A stretch of 42,155 nt of DNA. Origin: a virus. Below the pieces are notes generated by a model. It worked only from the letters and a program-made list of their open reading frames with translations, was not told the DNA's origin and made no database searches. The DNA lies in the IMG/VR virus record IMGVR_UViG_3300042310_000739, positions 1 to 42,155 of that record, one strand, 5' to 3'. The translations under genes were made by a program, and so were the position numbers. Shown here one piece after another: positions 9,901 through 16,678 of this stretch (positions are counted from its first letter, which is position 1; each line of letters begins with the position of its first letter).

Positions 9901-10662
9901 CGGAGCCTCTGGAACCGCCGAAAAAACATCCTCTGGAATTTCCGTTTTAGGAACTGAAGGCGCGGAAACGGGCGCCTTTTTCTTTGCTGCGGCAGACGCC
10001 TCGCGAGCCACCCGCTTATTCGCAGCACTTGCGGGATCGTAGTAAGCAGTCGCTGTTTTATTAAATTTCTTTGCTGCCGCGACATTGACGGCTTCGGCGG
10101 CCTTTTCGCCCTTGGCTGCAACAGCCGCTGCCGCTGCTTGACGCTTCTCGCGAAGCCCTTGAGAGAAAATAGAAGCGTCTTGAGCCGATTGCTTGGCCGC
10201 TCCGCGGGATGCCGCTGCGTCCCTGGCTTTCTGGCCAAGATTCGTCCTTTGCCCATGGATTTTCTTTACAAGCTTTTCCAAACGATCGGCGCGCCGCGCA
10301 TAAGAAGACAACCCAGACTTATACAACCCCAAGCCTGCCAGCCCTCCAGCAGCAGCAATGCCCCCAGCCAGAAGCCCCGTCCGCAACAACCCTCGGCGCT
10401 CCTCTTGAGGAGTAGGCGCATCATATCGAAATTCTTTCAAACGCTTCATCCCCACCCACCGCCGCGTCAACAACCGCATCTGCCCATTGTCATCTAGCCA
10501 CGGCCCTGGCTTACCGCCATTAGCGCGAAGGATTTCCCGCAATTTGGACTTCGCATCCTCCCAATTCGCAGGATCAGTAACCGGCGTGGACTTGGGAGCC
10601 AAGTGCGGTTTCTTTTTTAAAAGGAGACTCTTCTGGATGGCCTTGCGGATGAACTCGCTCAT
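6991..10662 (-). CDS. Giant Gly/Ala-rich multi-segment protein (1223 aa), putative ejection protein
   Basis: 1223 residues. It has about ten glycine/alanine-rich hydrophobic segments (for example LLAGGIAAAGGLAGLGLY near 85-102, LIGAGAGGLGVIGIRAL, SLVGAGAGLAGALLL, MAGAAGAAVLGGAGALGVY near 1140) separated by highly basic, Ser/Arg-rich linkers. Variants of the late-protein motif recur: MKRLKEF, LSAKLRGVKEF, FSSRLRAIKFF, LSRKLRGLKLF and IRELARKLREF. Several lie shortly before a hydrophobic segment. The architecture suggests an internally packaged protein able to enter membranes at DNA injection, like pore-forming ejection proteins of other phages; this is inference. It follows the 210-aa gene and precedes the 794-aa gene with gaps of only 3-4 bp. 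Confidence 0.85.
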   Translation of the reverse strand: MSEFIRKAIQKSLLLKKKPHLAPKSTPVTDPANWEDAKSKLREILRANGGKPGPWLDDNGQMRLLTRRWVGMKRLKEFRYDAPTPQEERRGLLRTGLLAGGIAAAGGLAGLGLYKSGLSSYARRADRLEKLVKKIHGQRTNLGQKARDAAASRGAAKQSAQDASIFSQGLREKRQAAAAAVAAKGEKAAEAVNVAAAKKFNKTATAYYDPASAANKRVAREASAAAKKKAPVSAPSVPKTEIPEDVFSAVPEAPIKKAAAAPPEKYSNYLRARSAFNKGKITKEQLDSMKFSSAEVPKEFDFQNDEAGIPLTGRVARDRFVKKIRDEDLDRRDANILRAGGAGALAGLMFRGGLSRGKRALIGAGAGGLGVIGIRALTNNDRDIYGERNRGGKRAELIPAVGGLGAAAWLGMRRFKGLSAKLRGVKEFTRYWNPSMGWPAEANTPDKKREWLKGYIRRRQLAKAGIFPEPRAVEITSGYDVKTGKRFSSRLRAIKFFEKKEKGGLNPYVGAALSGFGSGAALGSLALLRRGASFRSAAKTAGKLGLASAGIVGGGALLGSKIVGDPRSEESAPFMKRAAIGGSLVGAGAGLAGALLLRKTKGGARALVGASKKTEPFSRPAMWLRKTPIVGAAGIGALGGGIYGGAMGADEGQQVDSIRNLRKDLKKEFQVSPLPNVEPMEATRSRRSSERSDFLKRVGILGAIGLTGVAGFRLGRGFVNAEKIAAQKKARFWQDAAEGAKKASQDRPRSSGPKTEGWSNPFGSSSYRSGGGYDSDYAKRSADAAKKWRQEQSRSSASSSSYRAESGTGSKDYTPPPRSRAQGTGEDRNPHVGTAKEDVWEKWRAMDRMAKESKNEGERDTAARMRDMWKKKHNLSRKLRGLKLFGRADQPRDPTTKQYKDPLWSWATGKRLIKINPDGTQGDWAPDSPQLVNSAMAHAARARVPLQRTGRLTKDVSDVLQGKERERDASGRIKKREWEKSWFNNMATNVGIGAATLGGAILWRKGSRNPNSGLGKVVGGIKQGVKKTTEDFRRVTGDFMRGTQTYTENSRGKNTDGLKIRELARKLREFDDAADSAGWDLRDPRGRSARVFAPGSRRRERREKKWHEKTENERKLWMAGAAGAAVLGGAGALGVYRLAKGKSLVPNFLMKSKSPTAANPADMKAKVEAMTKMANEQAAQRQAQAAAAWKKKQKGKTPTKEANDEWKKTQPTPISSDPNFRAA

Positions 10663-10666
10663 AGGA

Positions 10667-11299
10667 TCACCATTTCACAACATTCGACCAATGTGCCGCG
10701 CTCATTTTGCCCTTGGCGATGTTCTTCGCATGGCGGGCCTTGAAGGACTCCCGCCGCTTGCGGTAGGAATCGGACTCGCCTTTTTTACGCGGACTGCCCG
10801 AGACTCCTTGCTGGCCAAATCGGATCGTCTTCACTTGGTCGCCGGACTTCGCCACGACCACATGGGATTTTGTGGGGTGGTCCGGAGTGCGCTTGGGTTG
10901 ATTAAATCCCGAAACGCCCGCGCGTTCAAGGCGCGGATCTTTAAATTCTACGAGTCGTTCACTGCGAGCCGCCAATACCTTTTCCTGCGGTTGATTTTTT
11001 TTGCCAAGCCCAGCAGAGTGATAAGTCGCCCCCACGCCAATAGCCGTGGTCGCAACCGGGGGCAAAATGCCCGCTCCGAGAACCAGACGATTCGTGCTGC
11101 GATTATCCCGAACAAACGCCGCTCGCGCCGCGATCGCCGCATCAGGACTCACTTTTTTGGCTTGGTTGATAGCGATATCTTGCAGCGCGCTCATATTCTC
11201 GCCGCGATACCACCGCGCCGCATTTTTCAACGCGCCAAATTCTACGAGTCGTTCACTGCGAGCCGCCAGCTCGCGCAGGGCTTGTTTATGCTTTTCCAT
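10667..11299 (-). CDS. Late protein with LAARSERLVEF motif twice and KTIRFGQQG C-terminus
   Basis: 210 residues from the ATG at 11299, which has GTGGAT about nine bases upstream; a GTG at 11311 is an alternative. LAARSERLVEF occurs near the N-terminus and again near residue 108, each encoded by the same 32 bp (11237-11268 and 10943-10974). Between them is one hydrophobic segment (VLGAGILPPVATTAIGVGA). The C-terminal 60 residues (KTIRFGQQGVSGSP, then RRESFKARHAKNIAKGKMSA, ending AAHWSNVVKW) match a motif I recall from many marine and gut phage structural proteins, of unknown function. Confidence 0.82.
   Translation of the reverse strand: MEKHKQALRELAARSERLVEFGALKNAARWYRGENMSALQDIAINQAKKVSPDAAIAARAAFVRDNRSTNRLVLGAGILPPVATTAIGVGATYHSAGLGKKNQPQEKVLAARSERLVEFKDPRLERAGVSGFNQPKRTPDHPTKSHVVVAKSGDQVKTIRFGQQGVSGSPRKKGESDSYRKRRESFKARHAKNIAKGKMSAAHWSNVVKW
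10943..10974 (-). repeat. LAARSERLVEF-coding 32-bp direct repeat, distal copy
   Basis: Identical to 11237-11268 and in the same frame of the same gene. Encodes the second LAARSERLVEF motif. Confidence 0.85.
11237..11268 (-). repeat. LAARSERLVEF-coding 32-bp direct repeat, proximal copy
   Basis: Identical to 10943-10974. Encodes the first LAARSERLVEF motif of the 210-aa late protein. Confidence 0.85.
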
Positions 11300-11549
11300 A
11301 ATTAAATCCACTTTTCCAAATTTTTGCCGCCAGATAATTTTTTTGAATCTGTCGGCGATCCGCCGTTTGCCGCCAGAAATAAGCCTCCGCGCGCTCCATT
11401 TCGAACTTGAGACGCTCCCCCCACTTCATCTCCCTCCATTCCGAAGATTGATGCACCTTGAATTGCTTGGCTTGATTAGCCGAGAGGCAGCCCGTGCCTC
11501 TCAAAGAAGTTTTACCTGCCAAGCTGGGGCGAGAACGCTTTTTCTTCAT
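11286..11549 (-). CDS. Small basic protein, unknown
   Basis: 87 residues, strongly basic, starting KKKRSRPSLAGKTSLRG, with a helical, aromatic-rich second half (WREMKWGERLKFEMERAEAY). It overlaps the next gene by 14 bp, which fits the compact operon. No family recognised. The Lys/Arg-rich start could bind DNA inside the head. Gene reality is likely but rests on frame, spacing and overlap. Confidence 0.6.
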   Translation of the reverse strand: MKKKRSRPSLAGKTSLRGTGCLSANQAKQFKVHQSSEWREMKWGERLKFEMERAEAYFWRQTADRRQIQKNYLAAKIWKSGFNYGKA

Positions 11550-11676
11550 TCCCCGAAGAGCGCGTGGTCAACAGCGCCAACCTACCCTTCACTTCCACTC
11601 CCCATGCTCACATCGCGCCGCCACCGCTTGCTTTTCTTCTTGAGTAAAGCATGTCACTCGCTCGCCCCTCCAGAGC

Positions 11677-11955
11677 TTAACCCTTTTCGCCCTTGTCCAC
11701 CGCTTCGCGTCGTTCCAGTCCCCTCAGATTAAATTCCTGCAAAACAGTCATAGAGTCGCAATGCGAAGCGCATACGACCTTCGAGCGATCAGTCACAGCC
11801 CTCAACCCCTCTTTATCTTTTTCAATTTCCTCTACACAAGCCATGCAGTGATATGTCTCTCCCGCATCACTTTCATTAACGGGATCATTAAGCACTTTAA
11901 AACACGGAATTTCGGGAGTCCGAAATAAATGCTCGCAGATAATTACCATTTTCAT
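11677..11955 (-). CDS. Small cysteine-containing protein, unknown
   Basis: 92 residues from the ATG at 11955; a TTG at 11961 overlaps the upstream stop and is an alternative start. Cys residues are spaced as C-x-H near the start, CMAC in the middle and CASHC near residue 65, which could bind zinc. The segment between this gene and the next (11550-11676) holds no complete gene in frame; see the out-of-frame stretch at 11589-11723. Confidence 0.6.
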   Translation of the reverse strand: MKMVIICEHLFRTPEIPCFKVLNDPVNESDAGETYHCMACVEEIEKDKEGLRAVTDRSKVVCASHCDSMTVLQEFNLRGLERREAVDKGEKG

Positions 11956-11957
11956 AC

Positions 11958-13169
11958 TCAAATCGAACCCTTAGCACTGAGCACGGCCTTAAATGTCGGA
12001 AACAGCCGCTCCACAAGACCTCTGCCGGGCCTTCTTCGATTTTCTGCGGCGTAGGCGCCCACCTCGGCGACATATCGCTTGATTGGGTTCATCATGCCTC
12101 TCACATAGGACTTCCCTTGGGAGGCCGCCTTGGCCCTTTGGATCGAGTGGATCAGCTCGTGCCTCAACACGCTGCGCTTCGCATCCGCTGCGCGAGTCAA
12201 GCCGTTTTCTTGGGCAATCGCCCGCCAGCCTCCCTTCGTGGTCTTCTTGAGGCCGACTGAGATGACGCCGCCTTTTCTGGCTTTTGCTATTGCCGCTTCT
12301 TGGCCCCGAGCAAAGCTTTCTCCTTGGTTGTTGAGCCTGAATGCCTCAGGAGCCTCGTATGCGCCCTCCCCTCTCGGTAGCCTGCGGTCGCCATAAATGT
12401 ATGGACGCGAATATTCGAGGGGATGCCCCAGCAGCCCAAACTCCCGCAAGCGGAGCTTGGCGCAAAGGATGCGCTCAATCCCCTCAGCCCTCACGATCGG
12501 TTGTCCAAGCATTCCTTTTTTGACTGACCAAGATTTGCCACGGGCAGCGTGTTTATTGAGATTGTCGATGACATATTTCGTATCCCGCGATCTTTTTGGA
12601 AAATGGTGGGCCTCGTCATACTCATCGACTATTGTAAGCCCTGGCGTATCCTTGAATTTGGAAGACTCCCTCAAATTCGGATCAGCCAAAATTTCTTTCC
12701 GCACCCGCTCGATCTCCTTCCCCGCTGGATTGCTTCGATAATAACGCAACTTTCCAGCCCCCTTGGCGGCCTCGGTTGTCCCTCGCGCGGGAACAAGGTC
12801 GGAATACCCAATCACCTGCCGCAAAAAATCTCCACGCGCCAACTCCCGCAAGCGCAGCTTCGCGGAGAATCCGAGATTCCGATCTTTTCTTTTCTTCCAA
12901 TCAACGGCATACGCAATCGCGTTTTTTTTGCTACGGAAGCTTTCGTGGGTCAGAGGGGCACTTCCCTGAAAAATGGAAACCCGATATTTACCTTCGATAC
13001 CCCCCTTTCCTATAGCGCCGAGCTTTGAAGCAGCCGGATCTGTAGTAGTTGCCCTTATGTTTCCAATAGAAGCATTTTTAGAAACTAATACCCTATTCGG
13101 ACCACCGCCCAGCAGACCACCAAGCTCGGGATCATGGATTTCAAGTTTTAATCCGAAGGGCTTTTTCAC
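11958..13169 (-). CDS. HELIH-motif late protein with two LSAKLRLRELA-type motifs
   Basis: 403 residues, GTG start overlapping the portal stop. Motif copies are at 101-111 (FSAKLRLRELA) and 235-245 (LCAKLRLREFG). Near the C-terminus, SVLRHELIHSIQ (HELIH at 337-341) followed about 28 residues later by AEVGAYAAE resembles a gluzincin-type zinc protease centre (HExxH plus downstream Glu369). The segment between the motifs is unrecognised. It might be a packaged protease, a cell-wall or host-directed enzyme, or a structural protein with a coincidental motif. Its place right after the portal fits a head or neck component. Confidence 0.82.
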   Translation of the reverse strand: MKKPFGLKLEIHDPELGGLLGGGPNRVLVSKNASIGNIRATTTDPAASKLGAIGKGGIEGKYRVSIFQGSAPLTHESFRSKKNAIAYAVDWKKRKDRNLGFSAKLRLRELARGDFLRQVIGYSDLVPARGTTEAAKGAGKLRYYRSNPAGKEIERVRKEILADPNLRESSKFKDTPGLTIVDEYDEAHHFPKRSRDTKYVIDNLNKHAARGKSWSVKKGMLGQPIVRAEGIERILCAKLRLREFGLLGHPLEYSRPYIYGDRRLPRGEGAYEAPEAFRLNNQGESFARGQEAAIAKARKGGVISVGLKKTTKGGWRAIAQENGLTRAADAKRSVLRHELIHSIQRAKAASQGKSYVRGMMNPIKRYVAEVGAYAAENRRRPGRGLVERLFPTFKAVLSAKGSI

Positions 13170-14890
13170 TTCCTACCCTCCGTGTTCTCCGTGTCCTCCG
13201 TGGTCAAACCCTTCTTCTGAACCGGCCCATCAGGAATCATCTTCTCAGCCGCATTCCTCTCCACGCCATACAGGTTCATCAAATTGATAATCGCGCTTTC
13301 GCGATCCAAAATCCCTTCGCCCACATTTTTCAGCAACTCCAAAAGCGGCTTCACATCCAGCCCCTGCGGAACGAGGCCTGGCGGCGGCGGCTGTGGCGGC
13401 TCGGCCATAGCGGCAAGGGCTTGGGTCGGATTCGGGATGCGTTGATTAAAGAGTTCGATCGGCACACCCGTCTCGGTGGCGACTCGCTGCATATAGGCCA
13501 CCTCGCTGGCGCTGCGGCGCACCACTTCCTCGAAGCTCTGGCCCGTCTCGGAAATCAAGTCCGAGGCGGTGACGAGTCCACTTTGGAGCATCTGCAAATT
13601 GGCCGAAGTGTCGTGGCCGTAGTCTCCTGTGAGCGAACGCCCGAATCCCCACCGCCCATTGCGCCATTGAGGGTGCGGCGGCAACTCGCCCATGCCGATG
13701 CCGTAGCCAATCACGGCATCACGGACGGGATTCAATGCCCGCTCGCCGACGAGCTTTTGCAGGCGGCGGATGCCGCGCATGGCCTGAGCGATCTCGATGC
13801 GCCCTGTGTGACCGCTGAAAGCCGTCATGTCGTAAAGGAAGCCGTAAGGCATATTCAGCCCGCTCGAAATCTCGCGAACCAATACCTGCACCAGCGCCAT
13901 GAACGCCCCTCCGGGACGATTCGTGCCGGGCGCAAAAGTGATGTCTTCGCCCGCCGCGAGCTTTTGGATTTTCCCTGGGGCCACTTCCATTAAGCCCATG
14001 TTCGTCTGCGATTTGTTCCCCATGGTCGTGCCGTTCCACGCGCTCACGCCGCCATCACCCCGAGTCGGATCGGGCGTCTTCAAGAACCCCGCATAGCCCG
14101 CCTGCCACTTCGCGGCGGTCTTTTCAAATTGGTAAATCTCGTAGAGATCGCGGGCGGGCGCAATCGCCGTAGCCAAGGCTGTGACGCCGCGATACTGATC
14201 CACCCGCTGAGGGTCAAAGATATGAATGAACTGATCGGCAGGAATCTCGCGGTCAAACGAATACATCGCCGTGCGGCGGTCGCGCTTGAAGATTTTGTAG
14301 CTCAACGGGCGGCCCACAGGATCGACTAAAATCCCGCCGATATTGCTCTCCTCGCCGGGGGCAATCGGGTTGTTCGGGTCGCCGATTCGATCCGCTTCGA
14401 TCGGTTGAATTTTAGGCACTTGCTTGCCATCCTCATCCACCGAGACAATATGCCAGCCGTGATCGCCATCCACGATCATCGCCCACACCATCATATTCAC
14501 CAGATCGCCGAGCCGGTGACGCCCCGTGATGTCGGCCCGCTCGCACCATTGATGGAAGAAGTCTTGGTAAAGGGAGTCGATTTCCTCATCCCCCGTCTGC
14601 GACACATACTGCACGGTATCCGCCACATACTGCACGATGCGAGCCACGATGCCACGCAGGAGAGCGAAGTTCCGCACCACATCCCGCGCATCCCACATCA
14701 AGATCACCCGATCCCGCTGCATCCGCCAAGTCTCGGACGAGGCATTTTTGTTTCTGCCACCGCTCCCGCCACGCGCCGCGCCAGGATGCGCCGCATCGTA
14801 GCCGAACGCCTTGAGCTTCTCCCGCGCAAACGCCCGCTGAACGCCCGCTTGGGGATTGAGAAACGAAACCGCACGATCCAGAAAGTTCAT
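13166..14890 (-). CDS. Portal protein (lambda gpB-like family)
   Basis: 574 residues, slightly longer than lambda gpB. Features typical of this family are the N-terminal RDRVILMWDARDVVRNFALL region, WAMIVDGDHGW, IQPIEADRIGDPNN, the FDREIPADQFIHIFDPQRVDQYRG block and the stem and clip region (REISSGLNMPYGFLYD followed by AFSGHTGRIEIAQA). The portal is the dodecameric gate for DNA packaging and exit. The last 12 residues (LTTEDTENTEGRK) come from an ACGGAGGACACGGAGAACA-type repeat and look like an added low-complexity tail. The gene is followed at once by the HELIH protein. Confidence 0.9.
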   Translation of the reverse strand: MNFLDRAVSFLNPQAGVQRAFAREKLKAFGYDAAHPGAARGGSGGRNKNASSETWRMQRDRVILMWDARDVVRNFALLRGIVARIVQYVADTVQYVSQTGDEEIDSLYQDFFHQWCERADITGRHRLGDLVNMMVWAMIVDGDHGWHIVSVDEDGKQVPKIQPIEADRIGDPNNPIAPGEESNIGGILVDPVGRPLSYKIFKRDRRTAMYSFDREIPADQFIHIFDPQRVDQYRGVTALATAIAPARDLYEIYQFEKTAAKWQAGYAGFLKTPDPTRGDGGVSAWNGTTMGNKSQTNMGLMEVAPGKIQKLAAGEDITFAPGTNRPGGAFMALVQVLVREISSGLNMPYGFLYDMTAFSGHTGRIEIAQAMRGIRRLQKLVGERALNPVRDAVIGYGIGMGELPPHPQWRNGRWGFGRSLTGDYGHDTSANLQMLQSGLVTASDLISETGQSFEEVVRRSASEVAYMQRVATETGVPIELFNQRIPNPTQALAAMAEPPQPPPPGLVPQGLDVKPLLELLKNVGEGILDRESAIINLMNLYGVERNAAEKMIPDGPVQKKGLTTEDTENTEGRK

Positions 14891-14942
14891 ACGATTGTGG
14901 CCGGGCGGTCAACGGGCAGGCAGCGAGAAAGTTTTCCCTTTG

Positions 14943-15272
14943 TCATGTTTTCCATGATGAAGGTTTCTGCCCCATCCAACCCGGCATATTCAGCGCGGCA
15001 TCCGGGCCGGCGCGAAGCTGCGAAGCCCGGTGCTTGTGATACATTTTTAGCGTGGTAAGACTTAAAGCTCGTCTGCGCTTTTCGTGTGGAGATATCCATG
15101 GAATCTCTTTTGCCCAATAATTATCCAATTCAGGGAAGATACGGTTGTTCAGTTCTTGCTGCCAAATTTTGTGCTGCGCTCGCCCTACACGATAAAGACG
15201 ATTAAAACTTCCGCTTCCAAACTCTCGCACCGATTTCGCCGCCAGTTCTTTGATTCGTGTTTTTATGTTCAT
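14943..15272 (-). CDS. Small basic late protein with AAKSVREF motif
   Basis: 109 residues from the ATG at 15272; the open frame extends further upstream but would overlap the previous gene. The N-terminus MNIKTRIKELAAKSVREFGS carries a version of the recurrent late-protein motif. The rest is basic and aromatic with no known domain (QQELNNRIFPELDNYWAKEI, then LRAGPDAALNMPGW). It lies just before the portal gene. Confidence 0.65.
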   Translation of the reverse strand: MNIKTRIKELAAKSVREFGSGSFNRLYRVGRAQHKIWQQELNNRIFPELDNYWAKEIPWISPHEKRRRALSLTTLKMYHKHRASQLRAGPDAALNMPGWMGQKPSSWKT

Positions 15273-15349
15273 AAGAGTGGATTTGCGGATCAACGGACGG
15301 CCAATTCGCGGAGGCGGGTTTCCCAATTCATACCCCACCCGCAGCCCGG

Positions 15350-15664
15350 TCAACGCTCGTCCAGCTTCATAGCGATGCTCTTGAGCCACAGCGGGGACTC
15401 CTTGGTGACGACGAGCCCCCATTCTTTCATCGCAGGCGGGTAAGGGAGGGGAGCGGTCTTCTTCGGCTTGATCTTCTTGGGCTTGGGGAGTTTTTTTTCT
15501 GCCGCCTTGGGCCTGCCCGCCGCTCGGCCTTCCACGAAATACTCGGGAGCCTGCATCGTGTAGGAGAGATGACCTTTAGGACATTTCCGACGGCGCTTAA
15601 CTTCCCCCGAAAGGGATCGACTATCCACCACCCTTGTCGCCTTGCCACAGGTAGGGCAATTCAT
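15350..15664 (-). CDS. Zinc-ribbon protein with NrdR-like N-terminus
   Basis: 104 residues. The N-terminus MNCPTCGKATRVVDSR, then RRRKCPKGH, is a four-Cys zinc ribbon much like that of NrdR, but the ATP-cone domain is missing and replaced by a Lys/Pro-rich basic linker and a short helical end. Many phages carry such stand-alone ribbons; a transcription or DNA-binding role is possible. ATG overlaps the stop of the gene before it. Confidence 0.75.
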   Translation of the reverse strand: MNCPTCGKATRVVDSRSLSGEVKRRRKCPKGHLSYTMQAPEYFVEGRAAGRPKAAEKKLPKPKKIKPKKTAPLPYPPAMKEWGLVVTKESPLWLKSIAMKLDER

Positions 15665-15864
15665 TCCTTGGAAATATCAAAGGTGGCATTCGCATGGACT
15701 CGGATCTGATCGCTCCGAAAATGCCGCACTTGCCCGCCCTCCTCCATAGCCACGGCCCACACATCATTTTCCCAAGTCCCCCCATCCCGCACATAGATGG
15801 CATACCCACCCCCCACAGGAGTCACGACCGGCAGGGGGTTGCGGAACTCGTGGAGGCAACTCAT
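15661..15864 (-). CDS. Small beta-rich protein, unknown
   Basis: 67 residues, beta-strand pattern (GGGYAIYVRDGGTWENDVWA, then VRHFRSDQIRVHANATF). Overlaps its neighbours by ATGA on both sides, so it is translated in a coupled series with the two zinc-binding proteins. No family recognised. Confidence 0.7.
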   Translation of the reverse strand: MSCLHEFRNPLPVVTPVGGGYAIYVRDGGTWENDVWAVAMEEGGQVRHFRSDQIRVHANATFDISKE

Positions 15865-16040
15865 TCGTCTCCCCAGCGGGGGAAATGTCCGAAATCCCTC
15901 GGCTCAGTCACCGAGGCTTTCCGCCCGCACACATCACATTCCTCCTCATGCCAAGTAGCCACCCCTGGAGCGCGACGCCCATGCTTGAGGCCGCACTCCA
16001 TACAGACCCAGTTAGGATACTCGGGCTTAGCCTCTTTCAT
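15861..16040 (-). CDS. 59-aa zinc-ribbon protein
   Basis: 59 residues. CMEC near residue 13 and CDVC near residue 35 form a likely Cys4 zinc ribbon; the spacer is His/Arg-rich. Start and stop both overlap neighbouring genes by ATGA (the RNA ligase upstream, the 67-aa gene downstream), which supports a real gene despite its size. Function unknown. Confidence 0.75.
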   Translation of the reverse strand: MKEAKPEYPNWVCMECGLKHGRRAPGVATWHEEECDVCGRKASVTEPRDFGHFPRWGDE

Positions 16041-16678
16041 ACCGATTTAGCCCCGTCATTGCCGAGGGTTTTTTTGAATCCCACATTCCCCGCCACATGA
16101 AAAACGACGATGCCTTCGGGATTCATAAACCCTGGCGCGGCCTTACTGCCCCCCATCCGCAACTCGTCCAGCGCCAATTCGCATTGCAGAGTCGAAAACA
16201 CCCCCCGATGCAGCACCGGCACCAGATCGCAACACTCGGGCAATACCTCCTGGTATTTCTCGACGCGGGGATCCGCGGAAGGAATGCGCTGCGGCTCCTG
16301 CCCGTGCAAGCACCAGCGCGAGACATTGAAAAGGCTCCACAGCTTCCGCTTCTGGCCGTAATTCCGCTGAATGCCGCTCCCCCACCATTCCCCGAAATGC
16401 CTGCCAAATCCTAAGGTGAAAAGCTCCTGCGCGTGATCCCTCACCCACGCCGCGAAACCGAAATTGTCATTCTCCGGCGTGAGATACCGCGAGCGCGACC
16501 CCGCCAGCATCACCGCTGGATTCCCGTCGCAAGCTCCCTCGGCAATCACAAAGGCGGGTGGGAAACTCGTGCCAAGACCAGCGATAAACACCTGGGCATT
16601 CGTGCCATCGATCTTCTCCGTCACGATCATCTCGCGCGAAAGGCGGGCCATTTTGGGGAATTCTTGGAACTCGCTCAT
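16037..16678 (-). CDS. RNA ligase-like nucleotidyltransferase
   Basis: 213 residues from the ATG at 16678. EKIDGTNAQV (Lys22) is motif I of covalent nucleotidyltransferases; PEGIVVFH (187-194) is motif IV and KK (202-203) the likely motif V. The length fits a catalytic domain without appendage, as in small Rnl2-type phage RNA ligases. The enzyme would adenylate itself at Lys22 and seal RNA nicks, for example in tRNA cut by the host. It overlaps the exonuclease stop by ATGA and the next zinc-ribbon gene likewise. Confidence 0.82.
   Translation of the reverse strand: MSEFQEFPKMARLSREMIVTEKIDGTNAQVFIAGLGTSFPPAFVIAEGACDGNPAVMLAGSRSRYLTPENDNFGFAAWVRDHAQELFTLGFGRHFGEWWGSGIQRNYGQKRKLWSLFNVSRWCLHGQEPQRIPSADPRVEKYQEVLPECCDLVPVLHRGVFSTLQCELALDELRMGGSKAAPGFMNPEGIVVFHVAGNVGFKKTLGNDGAKSV

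Noticed and set aside
13421-13993. 190-codon plus-strand frame opposite the portal
   Set aside because: Antisense to a confident portal gene, His/Arg-rich shadow with no operon context.
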